Position numbers and translations under genes: made by a program. Below are positions 32,464 to 42,912 of a DNA stretch of 64,000 bases, piece after piece; position 1 is the first letter of the stretch; each line of letters begins with the position of its first letter. The stretch is from contig NC_085138.1 in NCBI RefSeq assembly GCF_035046485.1, forward strand, positions 361,525,238-361,589,237, in the 5' to 3' direction. Source of the stretch: Aedes albopictus. Its lineage: Eukaryota > Arthropoda > Insecta > Diptera > Culicidae. Below the pieces are notes generated by a model, which saw only the letters and a program-made list of their open reading frames with translations, did no database searches and was not told where the DNA came from.

Positions 32464-33058
32464 TTCTCTGGCTATAACTCAGTCAATTTAGTACACATGT
32501 AGGCATGATTAGTACTAAAGGGGTAGGGTAGAAGCTTCAGTTTTGGCCTGCCCGGAGTTTTGGCCATAGTGAGGTATTCAGCCTGTTACGATCTAAATCG
32601 GCATAAATTTATTTTTTACTAGTAGATTCTAATATAATATGATGATAACAGCTATGAAAACCATACATTTTGATCAAAAACTGGAAGAAAAAAATATGTT
32701 TTCTTAAAAAATCAGTTCCCATATATCTATTTTGGCCAGGGTGCTTCTAATTTGGCCACTCCCATAAGAAATACACGTGATTGGCCAAAATAGAAACCAA
32801 AGCTGAGAATTTGGCCAAAACTGCGGCAATGCTTCATTTTGGCCAGTGCCACCTTTAATACAAAAGTCAAGTATTAGCTTGATTTCTGCATTTTTCTAAT
32901 AAAGTATAGATCGAAACCTTTCATTTGACATATTGGTAGTTTTCATTGGATTATTGGTTATTTTTATAAAAATGATATCCCTTAGACTGGCCATAACCGG
33001 TGCCCGCACCCTACGGAAAATCAAGTCAATTGGTTCAAAATTGACTGAGTTATAGCCA
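32464..33058. mobile_element. Inverted pair split by a nested TA-flanked element
   Basis: Outer arms ggctataactcagtcaattt (32469) and aaattgactgagttatagcc (33040) are reverse complements and look like a small hairpin MITE opened by the insertion at 32526-33011. Confidence 0.55.
32526..33011. mobile_element. 486-bp TA-flanked element with repeated TTTTGGCC phrase
   Basis: Ends GGGTAGAAGC and (complement) GGGTGCGGGC between TA at 32524-32525 and 33012-33013. The phrase gttttggcc occurs twice at the left, and tttggcca or its complement several times inside and at the right. Non-coding. Nested in the 32464 hairpin. Confidence 0.6.
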
Positions 33059-33079
33059 AAAAACTACCCGGGTTACATG

Positions 33080-33760
33080 ATGTGGGCAAAATCATGTCCA
33101 ATTTGTGAATCGGTCTTGAAAATTTTTACGATCTGTGAAGATTCCGTTTCGTGCAAATTTCAAATTTCTTTACGTGTGTATTCATGGGTTTTAACCCGGG
33201 AGTAGGCATGACGAAACGAAGGCATGGATTCTAAACGGTTGTTTTAGAGATCTAAGAGCGTAAAACCACTTGCCTTTATCATAAAACCTGTCTATGTTAA
33301 ATTTCGGACACCCAAAAACTGCAGTCTCGAAAACGATGATATAAACTTCAACTAAAATATGATCCAAACATTGAATTCGAATCGTAGAAAAATAGTAAAA
33401 TTTACATTCCATACCTACACAGTTAGTTTATGGCATCAGTAGCGAATGCCTCTTTGCTCGAAATCTCAAATTTAAGAATACTATTTTCAATATTTACTAT
33501 ATTATTCTTACATCTTTTCGTTTTCAGTAAATTATCAATTATCAATTTTAGTTTAATTATGCACCATTCAAAATTCATGAAATTTGAACTTTTTCACTTA
33601 TGATATGTGTTTCGAGAAAAAATTGACAGCTCACAGCAATACATCAAAACATAAACATGTTTCATTTCAGCCATGCTAAAAATCACTTTCTTTATCGTTG
33701 CTAAACCACACATCAGTGCGTCAAATAATGGTGATAAGGAATATGCACAGCAAAAAATAG
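33080..33760. other. Unassigned sequence
   Basis: AT-rich with weak minus-strand frames at 33191-33412 and 33594-33809; no motif. Confidence 0.4.
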
Positions 33761-33765
33761 GATAT

Positions 33766-34008
33766 TTTAGCCAATAGTGGACCCTTAACCTATAGTGGAC
33801 CCCTAGCAATTGTTCTCAAATTTCCTGCTCAAATCTGCTTCTACCGGTAAACTTCCACCGGGAGACCATAACTCATGTTCCCAGACAGCAGTTCGATGTC
33901 TTGAAACTAGGCTGAAAAACGATAATGCGGTTATTTTAGCAAATTTTTAAATGTAAACAAGTCGAGGGGTCCACTATTGGTTAAGTCTAAGGGGGTTCAC
34001 TATTGCCG
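33766..34008. mobile_element. TIR element with repeated AATAGTGGACCC phrase
   Basis: Two forward copies at the left (caatagtggaccc, 33772; tatagtggacccc, 33790) face two inverted copies at the right (ggggtccactattgg, 33966; gggttcactattgcc, 33993). A further forward copy lies just outside at 34042, next to the following element. Exact termini uncertain. Confidence 0.55.
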
Positions 34009-34054
34009 CCGATTGAACATGGTAAGAGAATACGATCTACCCAATAGTGGACCC

Positions 34055-35334
34055 CAGGCCCGGATTTAAGGGGGGGGGGGGGGCAAAGGGGCAGGTGCTC
34101 CGGGCCCTCCGATTGAGGGGGCCCCCAATAATCCCGAATATATTTGGTTTCAACGAACCCATATAAAATGCAGTTATCCTAGACTAGTTAAAATTGGATT
34201 CCTTAATGTATCCAGATTATTTCATAATCTAAATTTGGACTTATGAAAAAATCAAAATCCTAAAATTCATAATTTTTGGTGCACTTCTGGAACTATTTTT
34301 AGAATGGTTTTACAGTTTTTGTGTGATTTTTTTCTTCAGTATGAGTCACCATTATAAAACCATTAAACTGTTTTTCCAATTATTTCATCAATGCAAAATA
34401 ATTGACCTTTCATCGGAAATTTAAAAAAAAAAACAAATTAGACAATAGAATTGTTCAGTATTGAAGTGTATTGCCCAGAATGACTATTTTGAGGAATTAG
34501 TTTTAATACATGATTTCAGCAAATTCATCTTTAAAGAGGTATACAAAGTTCAACAATTCGATAAAGAGATGTTTCTTGTCTTAATATTTGTGGATCAACA
34601 AAATGTCATTTTATTAAAAGTTCAATAATTCAATCACTTATTTGACAATGATTATGCATACGTCTGCTGAATATACGACTATATTCTGACAACAATTGAG
34701 CCCATCTGCATCACATTCGTCGAGGACAGATACTATCATGGAAAAGATATGATAATGATTCCTGGAGACGGGAAATTGGGATCAATTTTGTGAAAGTTTC
34801 CAAAAACATCTCGGAGCAGCGGTTATGCATATCTATCTATACTTTGGGTTTCACCGACGTTTTTGAAATGTTTCTGCTACAGTTTCCGCCTAAAGCCCTA
34901 ACCCAAATATAAACTTTTTATGGAACATCGATAGTACGCAAAATTTGGCCTTAATATTTCAAAGAACAATACTACATCATAAAAAGCATTTGAAAATAAA
35001 TAAAAAATGAATACATATTTGAATGAACAAAACAAATGCGTAACAGTAGCATCTAGCTTTTTTTAAAGACAATTACACCCTCATAGACCTCGCGGCCTCT
35101 ACAGACTGAACATTACTAGCATTAGACAACGGACAACACACCCAGTGGCCCAGTGAAGAATTTTCCGTTTGACGAAAAGTTTTCCTCGACTGGATCGGGA
35201 ATCGAACCCACACTCCGAGGCTTGCGAGTCACGTAAACGAACAGACGCTGCTAACCGCTCGGCCACGAAGCCCAGAGTAAGGGCCCACTCTATAGGATTT
35301 GCCCCGGGCCCCCAGAAACCTTAATCCGGCACTG
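34055..35334. mobile_element. 1.28-kb TIR element with CAGTGCCGGATTAAGG-type ends
   Basis: Left end CAGGCCCGGATTTAAGG then a G-run and 'caaaggggcaggtgctccg'; right-end complement CAGTGCCGGATTAAGG then 'gggggcccggggcaaat'. Ends of this sort occur in hAT-like insect elements. No matching 8-bp duplication is seen. The interior is non-coding and a SINE has inserted near the right end. Confidence 0.6.
35050..35275 (-). mobile_element. tRNA-Ser-like SINE
   Basis: On the minus strand the head reads gggcttcgtggccgagcggt, with a perfect A box TGGCCGAGCGG (35255-35265) and a perfect B box GGTTCGATTCC (35198-35208); the long segment between them resembles the variable arm of tRNA-Ser/Leu. The acceptor stem does not pair, so it is not a tRNA gene. 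The body continues with 'aaacttttcgtcaaacgg'. The related fragment is at 21241. Confidence 0.8.
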
Positions 35335-35442
35335 TTCATATGTCCTCTAAGACTATAATCATTGAGATTTAAGGACCTTCTCATACTTAGGGCACTTTTT
35401 GCAGCTTATGTACCTTCACCCCACTCTACTCACTTTCTTTTT

Positions 35443-36160
35443 CTAATCTGACCTTCTTTCTTCTGGACCCCTTGCTCCTGCTGCCATCATCCACTGATCC
35501 TCTCCTTCCTCGTCCTTCTCCGTTATCCATGCGATATTTGCCGCCTCATTAAATTGGGACGTCTGCAACCACTGGAGAACGGGCCTCAGGTTGGTCCTCG
35601 GCCTGGAGTGGTGATTGGCCGGATCTTTATATGCCGGTGGAAGGTTACCCAATTTGGAGTAAGGGTTCGCCTTGGACCCAGTGTTGGTAAAATCACACTC
35701 AAAGCACACTCATGAACCGATCCTGCGTGAGCAAACTCGCGCGCGATTCTGAATCATTTTCTCACGCGCGAGATTTTCATGCAAAATCTCGCTCATGAGT
35801 CAAGCGCCGAAATCTCGTTCGCTTGTAAAACGAACCCAAATCAATTTGAACGGCATCCAATGTTGTTGTACGATAGGTTTACTTTTGTTCTATCATATAA
35901 TCCTAAAAACATCGAAGTAAGTAACAAGAATACCAAGAAATAAAGTAATGAGTGAAATCGCGAGTCAACTCATGCATGATTTTTTCGGCGGTGAGTTTGG
36001 CGAGTCAAGAATCGCGCGTGAAACAACTCAAGCATGAGATTTGAGAATTTGATTTTTTTACCAACACTGCTTGGACCTCGGGGTTCTGTGAGAGGGGGGG
36101 ATTCCAGGGAGTATATTGATCATGGAATCGTCTAGATTTGGATTTACCTGTGTCCTTGTA
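35443..36160 (-). pseudogene. Unidentified coding relic split by a hAT MITE
   Basis: A minus-strand frame reads SKANPYSKLGNLPP, HHSRPRTNLRPVLQWLQTSQ and IAWITEKDEEGED before stopping at 35443. Removing the hAT MITE (35679-36069) with one 8-bp duplication lets the frame run upstream through SMINILPGIPPSHRTPR to a stop near 36190, about 115 residues in all. A possible splice donor cacag|gtaaat lies on the minus strand near 36148. Neither family nor function is recognised; a retroelement protein or a degraded host exon are both possible. Confidence 0.4.
35679..36069. mobile_element. 391-bp hAT MITE with 8-bp duplication
   Basis: Ends CAGTGTTGGTAAAA and (complement) CAGTGTTGGTAAAA, flanked by CTTGGACC at 35671-35678 and 36070-36077. 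Subterminal motifs actcatgc, gcgagtca and gcgcgcgatt recur in both orientations. No transposase. Confidence 0.93.
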
Positions 36161-36323
36161 ATCCACCACACACCTGATCTACAAATCTATAACACTTCTT
36201 GCAGGTTCTATTGTGAACGTCCGTGCTACGGATCACTTGGATAAATGACCGTTTTTAGGTTCATGATTTAACCAAAGTCTGCAATTTGTAATGCCCCCCA
36301 TTGGCTATCACTGGTCACTATCT

Positions 36324-36729
36324 CCCGAGCAGGAGAAAATAGCTGAAGAATAACTAACTCAGGTATGGAAAACCGAATACCTACAACCTGAATGAGGTAT
36401 TAAGTAGCCCTGCATAAGAGGTAAAATACCTAAAATAATAACTGGTGTGTATTCTGTGCATAACGCGTGAATAATGGCATCAGGTATGGCAATACCTAAA
36501 TAATAAACGGCGATTTTTCCATACAAATAGCGATTTTGCCATAATTGAATAATACCTCAAGCAGCCCTCAACACCAAACCAGTAACTCATTGAGGTATTG
36601 TATCAATACCTACAAAATACCAAAAATAGTTATTTTCAATACCTGGATAACCGACCAATACCTTGTCTTGGTATGATACCTGACTTTGGTATTTTCCAGT
36701 TATGTGTTAGTTATTCATTCCTGCTCGGG
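36324..36729. mobile_element. 406-bp TIR element with CCCGAGCAGG ends
   Basis: CCCGAGCAGG at 36324 and CCTGCTCGGG ending 36729 are perfect inverted ends, continuing into 'gaataactaac' on both sides. The interior is built from repeats of 'ggtatt' and 'aatacct' with about 10-20 bp spacing. The target duplication is unclear. Confidence 0.75.
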
Positions 36730-37558
36730 CTCCATTAGGGTGACCCACACTTATATGAAAAACAAAAATTTCAAAAAATGTCAAGTCTTACATCCTGAAT
36801 CAGTAGTTTTGGACTCCCAGAAGCTACGCTCAAAATTTGAGCAAAATAGATTAAGCCTAAGGGGCCCAAGTAACATTTTTAGTTTTCTTATAGCCTACAA
36901 GCCGTTGTTACAATCAAACCGATAAAACTTATTTAAAAGCTTAGTAATCCTAACAGCTCTAATAAACCCGTGATAAAACCCTATAAAGCCCAAAAGGGCC
37001 CATCCCAGTTCTTAAAACTTTTAATATGCTATTTGATTTTTTGGCATATTCTTGTAGTCTACTATACAACTTAGATAACATCTGTTGTATATGCCTTAAA
37101 AAGATCAACAAGCCCTATCAAAGTTCGAACAACCTCTTGAATGAAGAATTAGAACCAATAATAATCTGAAACTAAAATCATCAAATGAATTGAAGTTAAT
37201 TGCAAATTATAAATGTCGAAAAAAAAAACAAAACTATGTCGGTCAGCCATGGTAATAATATTCAATTTCAAATATTTACGGAGAAAACTTTTTCGGTATA
37301 ATGCAATAAATTGCTGCTGAATAAATAAATCGCCATGCCAGTTTGCGGGTTTGCTGTGTTACAAAACAATTATTTCAACCCCGCTTGCAAAATTGTGCAT
37401 TCAAACCGCAATCCAAACATCAACTTGGCGTGGACTATTTTCAAGTAGGAATAGAAAACCGTGACAACAAATATGGATGCCGTCAAGTTAAATCCACTTG
37501 GTTCTGATTGTAATTGTTTAGGACCAACAGAAGCAACATATTATAGAGTTGCTATTCT
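36730..37558. other. Unassigned sequence
   Basis: AT-rich; a plus frame at 36686-36925 starts inside the preceding element. No motifs or repeats recognised. Confidence 0.4.
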
Positions 37559-38733
37559 CCGTAAGCCGGGGTCAAATTGATCAGCGGGGTGAAATTGATC
37601 ATGCGGGTACTACATTGTAATTCCATACTAGGAACTCTTAAGCGTCGTAATGATCTTAAACTTTTTACGCCATCTGATTCGTAGCTGTCTAGAGATGAGT
37701 GTAGACTTTTAATTTTCTAGAAAAAAGTTAGTTTTGCCTTATTTTTTAAAGGAATTTGCCTTGTATTTCTCATTTAGCTGAAATCATTGCTACTAAAAAA
37801 TCGATTGCTAATAGGACTTCCCGTGAATTCTCTATTTTAACATTTTTGTGGAACCTTGTTTAGGAAGTTTTGTAGCTAATCAGAACATGAAATAGTAATA
37901 AAAAAGTTCATTTTCTGATGAAATAGTCATTTATTGTGCTAGAAATCACTTATTTCAAATTAAATTGCCTACCTTTAGGCGTTTAAGGGGGAAATTTCAA
38001 AATTCAATTTTGCATTTAAAGTATTAAATTCACTAGTTGTAATACAGTCGACTCTCCACATGTCGATGTTCTACATCTCGATATCTCTCCCTATCTTGAT
38101 GGTTTGCAGATTGAAGGGACCGATCTGCATACATTTTACCTTTCTGCATGTCGATATCTCCTTATCTCGATATCTCTCTATCTCGATGCGATCTCGTTCG
38201 TTTTTGTTCGAGATTTTCTCTCCATATGTCGATATGCCCGTTTTTACAGGTTGCTAGATCTCGTTTCTTAGGTGCAAAACATTCTGGGAAGGTGAAGTGA
38301 CATCTGTTTGTTGACGGTTTATCATAGTTACGGACGATTTTTCAATCTAGTGTGCATTACAAATTGGTTCTTAGATTCGATCTCTCCCTATCTCGATGGT
38401 TCCGTCAATATCGAGATGTAGAGAGTCAACTGTATTTTAAACGCGTTATTCGGTTTTAGAAGAGCAAAATTAAGCGGAGAAGGGAATTTTCCTTCCCAAG
38501 CGATGTTTAATGGTATACTGATCAATTTCGCCCCAAAGTGGCATTTCCAACTTTTTGATATTTGGAGTTATTTAACTTAAAGTTTAAATTTGTAGAACAA
38601 AACTCTGTCACATGGTTCCATGGAGATCTACAGGGTACTGGTTTTACAGAAATTCTTTTGGCAATATTTGAATCGGAACTGACGTTATCCGCAAAAGTTG
38701 TTTTAAAGTGATCAATTTGACCCCAGATCACGG
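37559..38733. mobile_element. TA-type element, CCGT ends with GGGGTCAAATTGATCA phrase
   Basis: Left end CCGTAAGCCGGGGTCAAATT and right-end complement CCGTGATCTGGGGTCAAATT. The phrase gggg-tcaaattgatca occurs twice at the left (37569, 37586) and twice at the right (38520, 38708), giving an inverted/direct repeat structure; the right inner copy is about 190 bp inside. TA is present at the right (38734) but mutated at the left. A pogo-like MITE (38045) lies inside. It truncates the antisense reverse transcriptase at 38734. Confidence 0.8.
38045..38432. mobile_element. 388-bp TA-flanked MITE (pogo/Tigger-like)
   Basis: Ends CAGTCGACTCTCCACATGTC and (complement) CAGTTGACTCTCTACATCTC, with TA at 38043-38044 and 38433-38434. 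The phrase 'atctcgatatctctcc' is repeated inside. CAGT...ACTG ends and a TA duplication suit pogo-type elements. Nested in the 37559 element. Confidence 0.85.
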
Positions 38734-39145
38734 TACCGTAAAACTGGAAGGGTTTACCGTGTTTACATCCAACGATATGGTCTTGTTGACGTTGATTGTA
38801 AGACCTGCCGCTGAGGAGCGATCGCAAGATCATCGAGCTTGCTCAGCATATCAGAGCGCCGTTGAGCTAAATAGGAGAGCGACGTCATCAGCCAATTCGA
38901 AGTCATTTTGGTGCTCCATGGTAATGGGCTGCCACAGCAATCCACGATTTGGTTCACGGTCAATCGCACCAACCAGGATCTCGTCGATTACGATGAGGAA
39001 CAGTAGCGGTGATAGAGTACATCCTTGCCTCACTTCAGCGACGACCTGGTTGAGATCGAACAAGACACCGTTGTGCAGCACTCTGCATGAAAATGCCCTG
39101 TACTGTGCTTCAATGAGGCCGATGATTTTCTCAGGGACACCATTG

Positions 39146-39710
39146 CACAGTGGTGCGAGGGCGGTCGAAACCTAAAAAATGAAATTGCTTTTCACGTAGA
39201 TATAATATTTTTGTCAGATTCCTAAATATTTCAACTGTAGAAATCCAGAATTTCAGATCGATTCATTGAAATTTGAATTTTTGACAGCCTCCTGAACGGA
39301 CTGTGGTTTATGGCCTTCATACAAAATCTATAATGTTTATTCACAGCTATGCCAGTGTCCCGTGCTTTAATAAACGCATGAACTATAATAGTTGCTTTGA
39401 AGGCTTTGTTCGTAGATATGTGAAGATCGTCTGTATGGCATTTAAGTTGTGAAAAAGCTGCCTAAAAATGAGTTATCCTTCGATATTCTTGAAAATTACC
39501 CATTTTTGAGTCAAAATTGATCTAAAACTATAGTAGGACGTGCGCGCCCGCGATGTGGTTGTGCGATTTTGTAAGCCTAAGACCAGTGCTTTCGATTGGT
39601 GTATGATTTATTTTGCGAAAACTTGCGATAGATTTCATGATTTTCATATGTTTTTGAGGGTTTTGGGTAAGAGGTTTTGGCTGGCTTTTGTTCAGCAACG
39701 CACCACTGTG
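39146..39710. mobile_element. Transib-like element, 565 bp, 5-bp duplication
   Basis: Ends CACAGTGGTGCG and (complement) CACAGTGGTGCG with CATTG at 39141-39145 and 39711-39715. Removing the element plus one CATTG restores the antisense reverse-transcriptase frame, which confirms both boundaries and a 5-bp duplication. CACWRTG-starting ends with 5-bp duplications are characteristic of Transib, the transposon group related to RAG1; the first seven bases equal the recombination-signal heptamer. No transposase is present. The superfamily is inferred from ends and duplication only. Confidence 0.7.
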
Positions 39711-39917
39711 CATTGCGCCTGAGAGCTTTCTGCATGATTTCGTGATTGAGACGGTCGAAATCTTTTTCGTAATCAAAGAACACCAGATAGAGAAATTCTT
39801 GAAATTCATTGATTTGCCTCAGAATGATACGGAGCGTGACAATATGGTCCACATAGGATGATCTGGCATGGAATCCTGCTTGCTGCATCCTGAGAGTTGA
39901 GTCAATCTTCTCATGTA

Positions 39918-40603
39918 GGGGAACAAAGCCCAAAATGCCAAGATGGGGTAAAATGGCCCAACTCATTAATCATTCCTGAATGGGACTTGACCATTACTAT
40001 AGGTGAATGGTGTCAAGATTTGCTTGCATCGAACATTCTTCTAGAAGCTAGGCCACCAAACCCACGAAAAATCTTTTGATTTCCCAATGAAAATTGGCAA
40101 CTTCCGGTTTTTCATGATTGCAATTAAGGTTTTCTGATGTTTTATTACCAGCCAAGTGTTTCCAACGAGATTGAGGCGCCCATGGAGACGCATGGTTGTT
40201 GATGTCTACGCTATCCATGTTAGGGGTCATTCAAATATTACGATCATCATTTTGCGGGGAGAGGGGTAACACTCCATTTATTGAGTATACGAAAAAAACG
40301 GGACAGAGGGAAGAAAAGGAGTCGGAAATGCCCGAAAACTGATGGACGTAATTTTTGAATGTTTTCATGAAGTGGCATCTTACCCCATGGCAGATGGTCT
40401 TTTTGCACCACTTCCGTTTTACGAATCAGTTTTTAAAATCGCTAAAAATCGATGAAATTGCAATAGTTTAGTGAATAGTTTTGCTGAAGTATCGAGCAAA
40501 TATTGTCTAGTTGCTGTTACCACTTCGAAAGCCTAACAAATGGGGCTAATTATCATTGAAAACGATGAAAGTTTGAAAAATGGCATTTTACCCCACTTGA
40601 CCC
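39918..40603. mobile_element. 686-bp TA-flanked element with GGGGTAAAATGG phrase
   Basis: Bounded by TA at 39916-39917 and 40604-40605; removing it with one TA joins NRI to EKIDSTLR in the reverse-transcriptase frame. The phrase atggggtaaaatgg lies near the left end (39941), with inverted copies at the right end (about 40577) and about 200 bp inside (40378). The outer ends (GGGGAACAAAG, GGGTCAAGTG) match only weakly. Non-coding. Confidence 0.8.
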
Positions 40604-40690
40604 TATCCGGTTAAGGATCACTTTGCAGAGAACTTTGCGAACGATGCACAGCATCGTGATATCCCGTCATGGCGAACTCACCTAGGGCGA

Positions 40691-41750
40691 AAAGCCATGG
40701 AGTCGTTTGGCCTTGGTGTGCGTTTCTTTCATGAGTAGTGTTTTATGAGCATTTTGACCCTTGCTTATTTATCATAGAATAAGACGACATTTTCCGTACA
40801 GAATTCCTAGAGACAGTACTTTCCGTGAGCACAATAAGCTTAAATAAGTTTTCCGATGACTACTCAATCTCTAAAGAGTAAAGTTTAAAATTCCACATTT
40901 GGTCAAATTTGGGCCACTCTAGGCAGCTGTCCATCGGAGCAGAGCACTCCCAAGACTCACGGAGAACTAGTGCGTTTGCGGTCGAAGTCGAAGTCGAAAT
41001 CGTCGTCATATGTGCGTATCGACCAGAACAGAACAAGGCCAGAATTTAAAAAACCGTCGACGTTGTCCCAACAAGAAAAACCACATGTGAGTGTGTATTT
41101 GAATATGTTTCCGTGTGTCAATATATGCACAACAAAAGTCAGTCACTCTCGATGACGACGACGACGACGACTCTGATCATGATAGGAGCAGTTTTATGAA
41201 GGGATCTCTCCTCGCCATCAGGCAGCAGGGGGCAGCTCGAAAACCATATGCGTGCCTCTAACGCACGACGACGGCTTCATCAGTCTTCTATGGAAAAGAG
41301 CTGATTCGACGACGACGACGATGACGAGGACGGAAACGCGGGACAACCACAGCGCGGCGAGAGCCTGCCCCCGCCGCTCGCAGAAGAAACATAATTGGTT
41401 AAATTGATATGATTTTTGTTCGGCTTCTTTTCGCGGTTACGAATTGATATAAAACGAGTAGCGAGAAATGGGATTTTTTGGCTTTTTGGTTGCGGTGGCG
41501 GGGGCTCGGTTATATGACCATTACCTATAAATGTGTGTACACTTCTGTTGTACAATAATTGAATGTTCGTTGCTGAGGAAGGTAACGCACATGTGTTGAC
41601 CAGCTTTGGAAAAATTTTCGGACCGTGCCGTGCTCTCTGCACTTCCGCATCGAACGAATTCGGTTCGCAGCTAATCAGGGCATTGCCACGTTTTTCGAGC
41701 TGCTGCTGCTAGGGAAGCTGCACATGTGACAGTTATGTGTCTACCGGGTT
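40691..41750. other. Unassigned, in part GC-rich with GAC/CGT triplet runs
   Basis: Triplet runs gtcgaagtcgaagtcg (40982), gacgacgacgacgac (41153) and cgacgacgacgacg (41308) mark a region of balanced composition without transposon signature, possibly a host 5' region. A 120-codon minus frame at 41280-41642 has no known domain. Confidence 0.3.
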
Positions 41751-41764
41751 GTGTAGTTCAAAAA

Positions 41765-41862
41765 GATATGCATAGCGCCCATATAGGCGAAGCGATGAAC
41801 GATGAACGGCCATGCTGAGGATGTCTGTGTTCGATTCCGGTGTCGGACTTGAAGAAACTATT
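41765..41862 (+). mobile_element. tRNA-like SINE head, decayed
   Basis: 'gcgcccatataggcgaagcg', 'gccatgctgag' and a B-box-like tgttcgattcc (about 41829) follow the head of the Feilai-type copies. The body is not Feilai-like; an ATT-rich stretch follows. Confidence 0.4.
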
Positions 41863-42182
41863 ATTAATTATTATCAACCTTCTACTTATTTTAGAACATA
41901 TCAATATAATTATTATACTATAAATATACATAGGTTTCATTGAACTAGTCTTGAAAACTACGAATAGAACAGGATCAAATTTGAATTGATATTTGTGATT
42001 GATCATATTTAGGACATTTATATATTGTAAATATACCGAGACAAAAAAATGGATAGAATGGTTTGCCTAAACATTGATATTGCTCTTGTACCGACTTTTC
42101 GAACCCTCTAAGCAGAATACCCTCTATGAATGAGTGTAATCAGTTTCGTACCTTTTAATTCCGCCCTATGTTGCTTATCCTT

Positions 42183-42231
42183 TGACAGATACGCGTATTT
42201 CGACTACCATTTGTAATCTTCCTCAGTGTCA
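42183..42231 (-). ncRNA. Hammerhead ribozyme-like fold (type I), minus strand
   Basis: This is the mirror copy in the left arm: reverse complemented, it gives the same stem I, CTGAGGA, stem II, GAAA, short stem III and UC. The two copies face away from the centre on opposite strands. Confidence 0.58.
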
Positions 42232-42256
42232 GTTATCCACTGCATAACTGGATAAC

Positions 42257-42305
42257 TGACACTGAGGAAGATTACAAATGGTAGTCGAAATACGCGTATC
42301 TGTCA
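42257..42305 (+). ncRNA. Hammerhead ribozyme-like fold (type I), plus strand
   Basis: Stem I TGACA (42257-42261) pairs with TGTCA (42301-42305). Then CTGAGGA (42262-42268), an extra A, stem II GATTAC/GTAGTC (42270-42275 with 42281-42286, one G-U pair), GAAA (42287-42290), a three-pair stem III TAC/GTA with a 2-nt loop, and UC (42299-42300), after which cleavage would occur. All conserved boxes are present in the right order. The extra A before stem II and the very short stem III may weaken it; short stem III is known in retroelement hammerheads. Confidence 0.6.
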
Positions 42306-42429
42306 AAGGATAAGCAACATAGGGCGGAATTAAAAGGTACGAAACTGATTACACTCATTCATATTGATATTCTTGTCTCCGTATCAAATACATAAATGCA
42401 TAACATCTATTTGCATCACAATTAGGGTA

Positions 42430-42912
42430 ACACATAATCAATGCCGCAATACTCGACGCACCAAAATCTGAATTTTCAACTCTAACGTGAATCCTGTGCT
42501 GCTATACGCCAGTGAAACTTGGTGTGTATCAGTGCAGAACACTCAACAGATGCAGGTCTTTATCAATAGATGCCTGCGATCGTGCATGGTGACCTCACAA
42601 TTGTCGATGTTATAAAAAGCCAATAGCGAAAAAAAAATCGAGGGCGAAAATGAAGGTGAGTCAGCCACACTCTACGTAGAGAAAGGAAAGAAAATTATAA
42701 GCAAGCATTAGAATGGAATCCAGCAGGACATCGCAGCAAAAGCAGACCCAAAGGCTCATGGCGGTGTAACCTCAACAAGGAAATGAAGGAAGACGACAAA
42801 AACTTGGCCTGGCCACAGGTCAAGGTGATCGCGGGCAATCACCCTGGATGGAGATTTTTAGATTCGACCCTCTCCACCACCATGGGTGCTCATGACTGAA
42901 AGTAAGTAAGTA
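42430..42912 (+). pseudogene. RTE/CR1-like non-LTR ORF2 3' end with short tandem tail
   Basis: Frames give IFNSNVNPVLLYASETWCVS and FINRCLRSCM, then degraded blocks corresponding to EWNPAGHRSKSRPKGSWR and NKEMKEDDKNLAWPQ, the C-terminal region seen after the reverse transcriptase in RTE-like and related elements. The copy ends in a tetranucleotide tail 'gaaagtaagtaagtaa' (42898-42913); such short tandem tails are typical of this kind of element. Frameshifts and stops are frequent. Confidence 0.65.

Larger units (their letters stand above)
38734..40690 (-). pseudogene. Jockey/CR1-type non-LTR reverse transcriptase, interrupted
   Basis: Read from 40690 down on the minus strand: RDITMLCIVRKVLCKVILNRI, then after removing the element at 39918 EKIDSTLRMQQAGFHARSSYVDH, motif A FFDYEKDFDRLNHE, then after removing the Transib-like element at 39146 VPEKIIGLIEAQYRAFSCRVLHNG, motif B RQGCTLSPLLFLIVIDEIL and motif C LADDVALL. 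Both removals keep the frame exactly. After LADDVALL a 4-bp insertion shifts frame (LAQRRSDMLSKLDDLA follows), a second shift comes soon after, and the copy stops at INVNKTISLDVNTVNPSSF where the 37559 element cuts it. An early in-frame stop (near 40676) also exists. The protein would be the element's polymerase. It is dead. Confidence 0.85.
42127..42361. mobile_element. 235-bp near-perfect palindrome, TA-flanked
   Basis: Two arms of about 113 bp are reverse complements around a 9-nt centre (ctgcataac, about 42240-42248), with TA at each edge (42125-42126 and 42362-42363). The arm contains 'ctgacactgaggaagatt' and 'tatctgtcaaaggataagc', a stretch I associate with abundant Aedes repeats. Each arm carries a hammerhead-like fold, one per strand. 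Confidence 0.88.

Noticed and set aside
35190..35275. tRNA-Ser gene
   Set aside because: Perfect A and B boxes but the acceptor stem does not pair and the sequence continues into a SINE body.
34055..35334. 8-bp hAT duplication for this element
   Set aside because: Left flank gtggaccc and right flank ttcatatg do not match; the superfamily is left open.
41280..41642. 120-codon minus-strand frame ending in a serine run
   Set aside because: Serine run is a GAC/CGT triplet repeat read in reverse; no domain and no conservation evidence available here.
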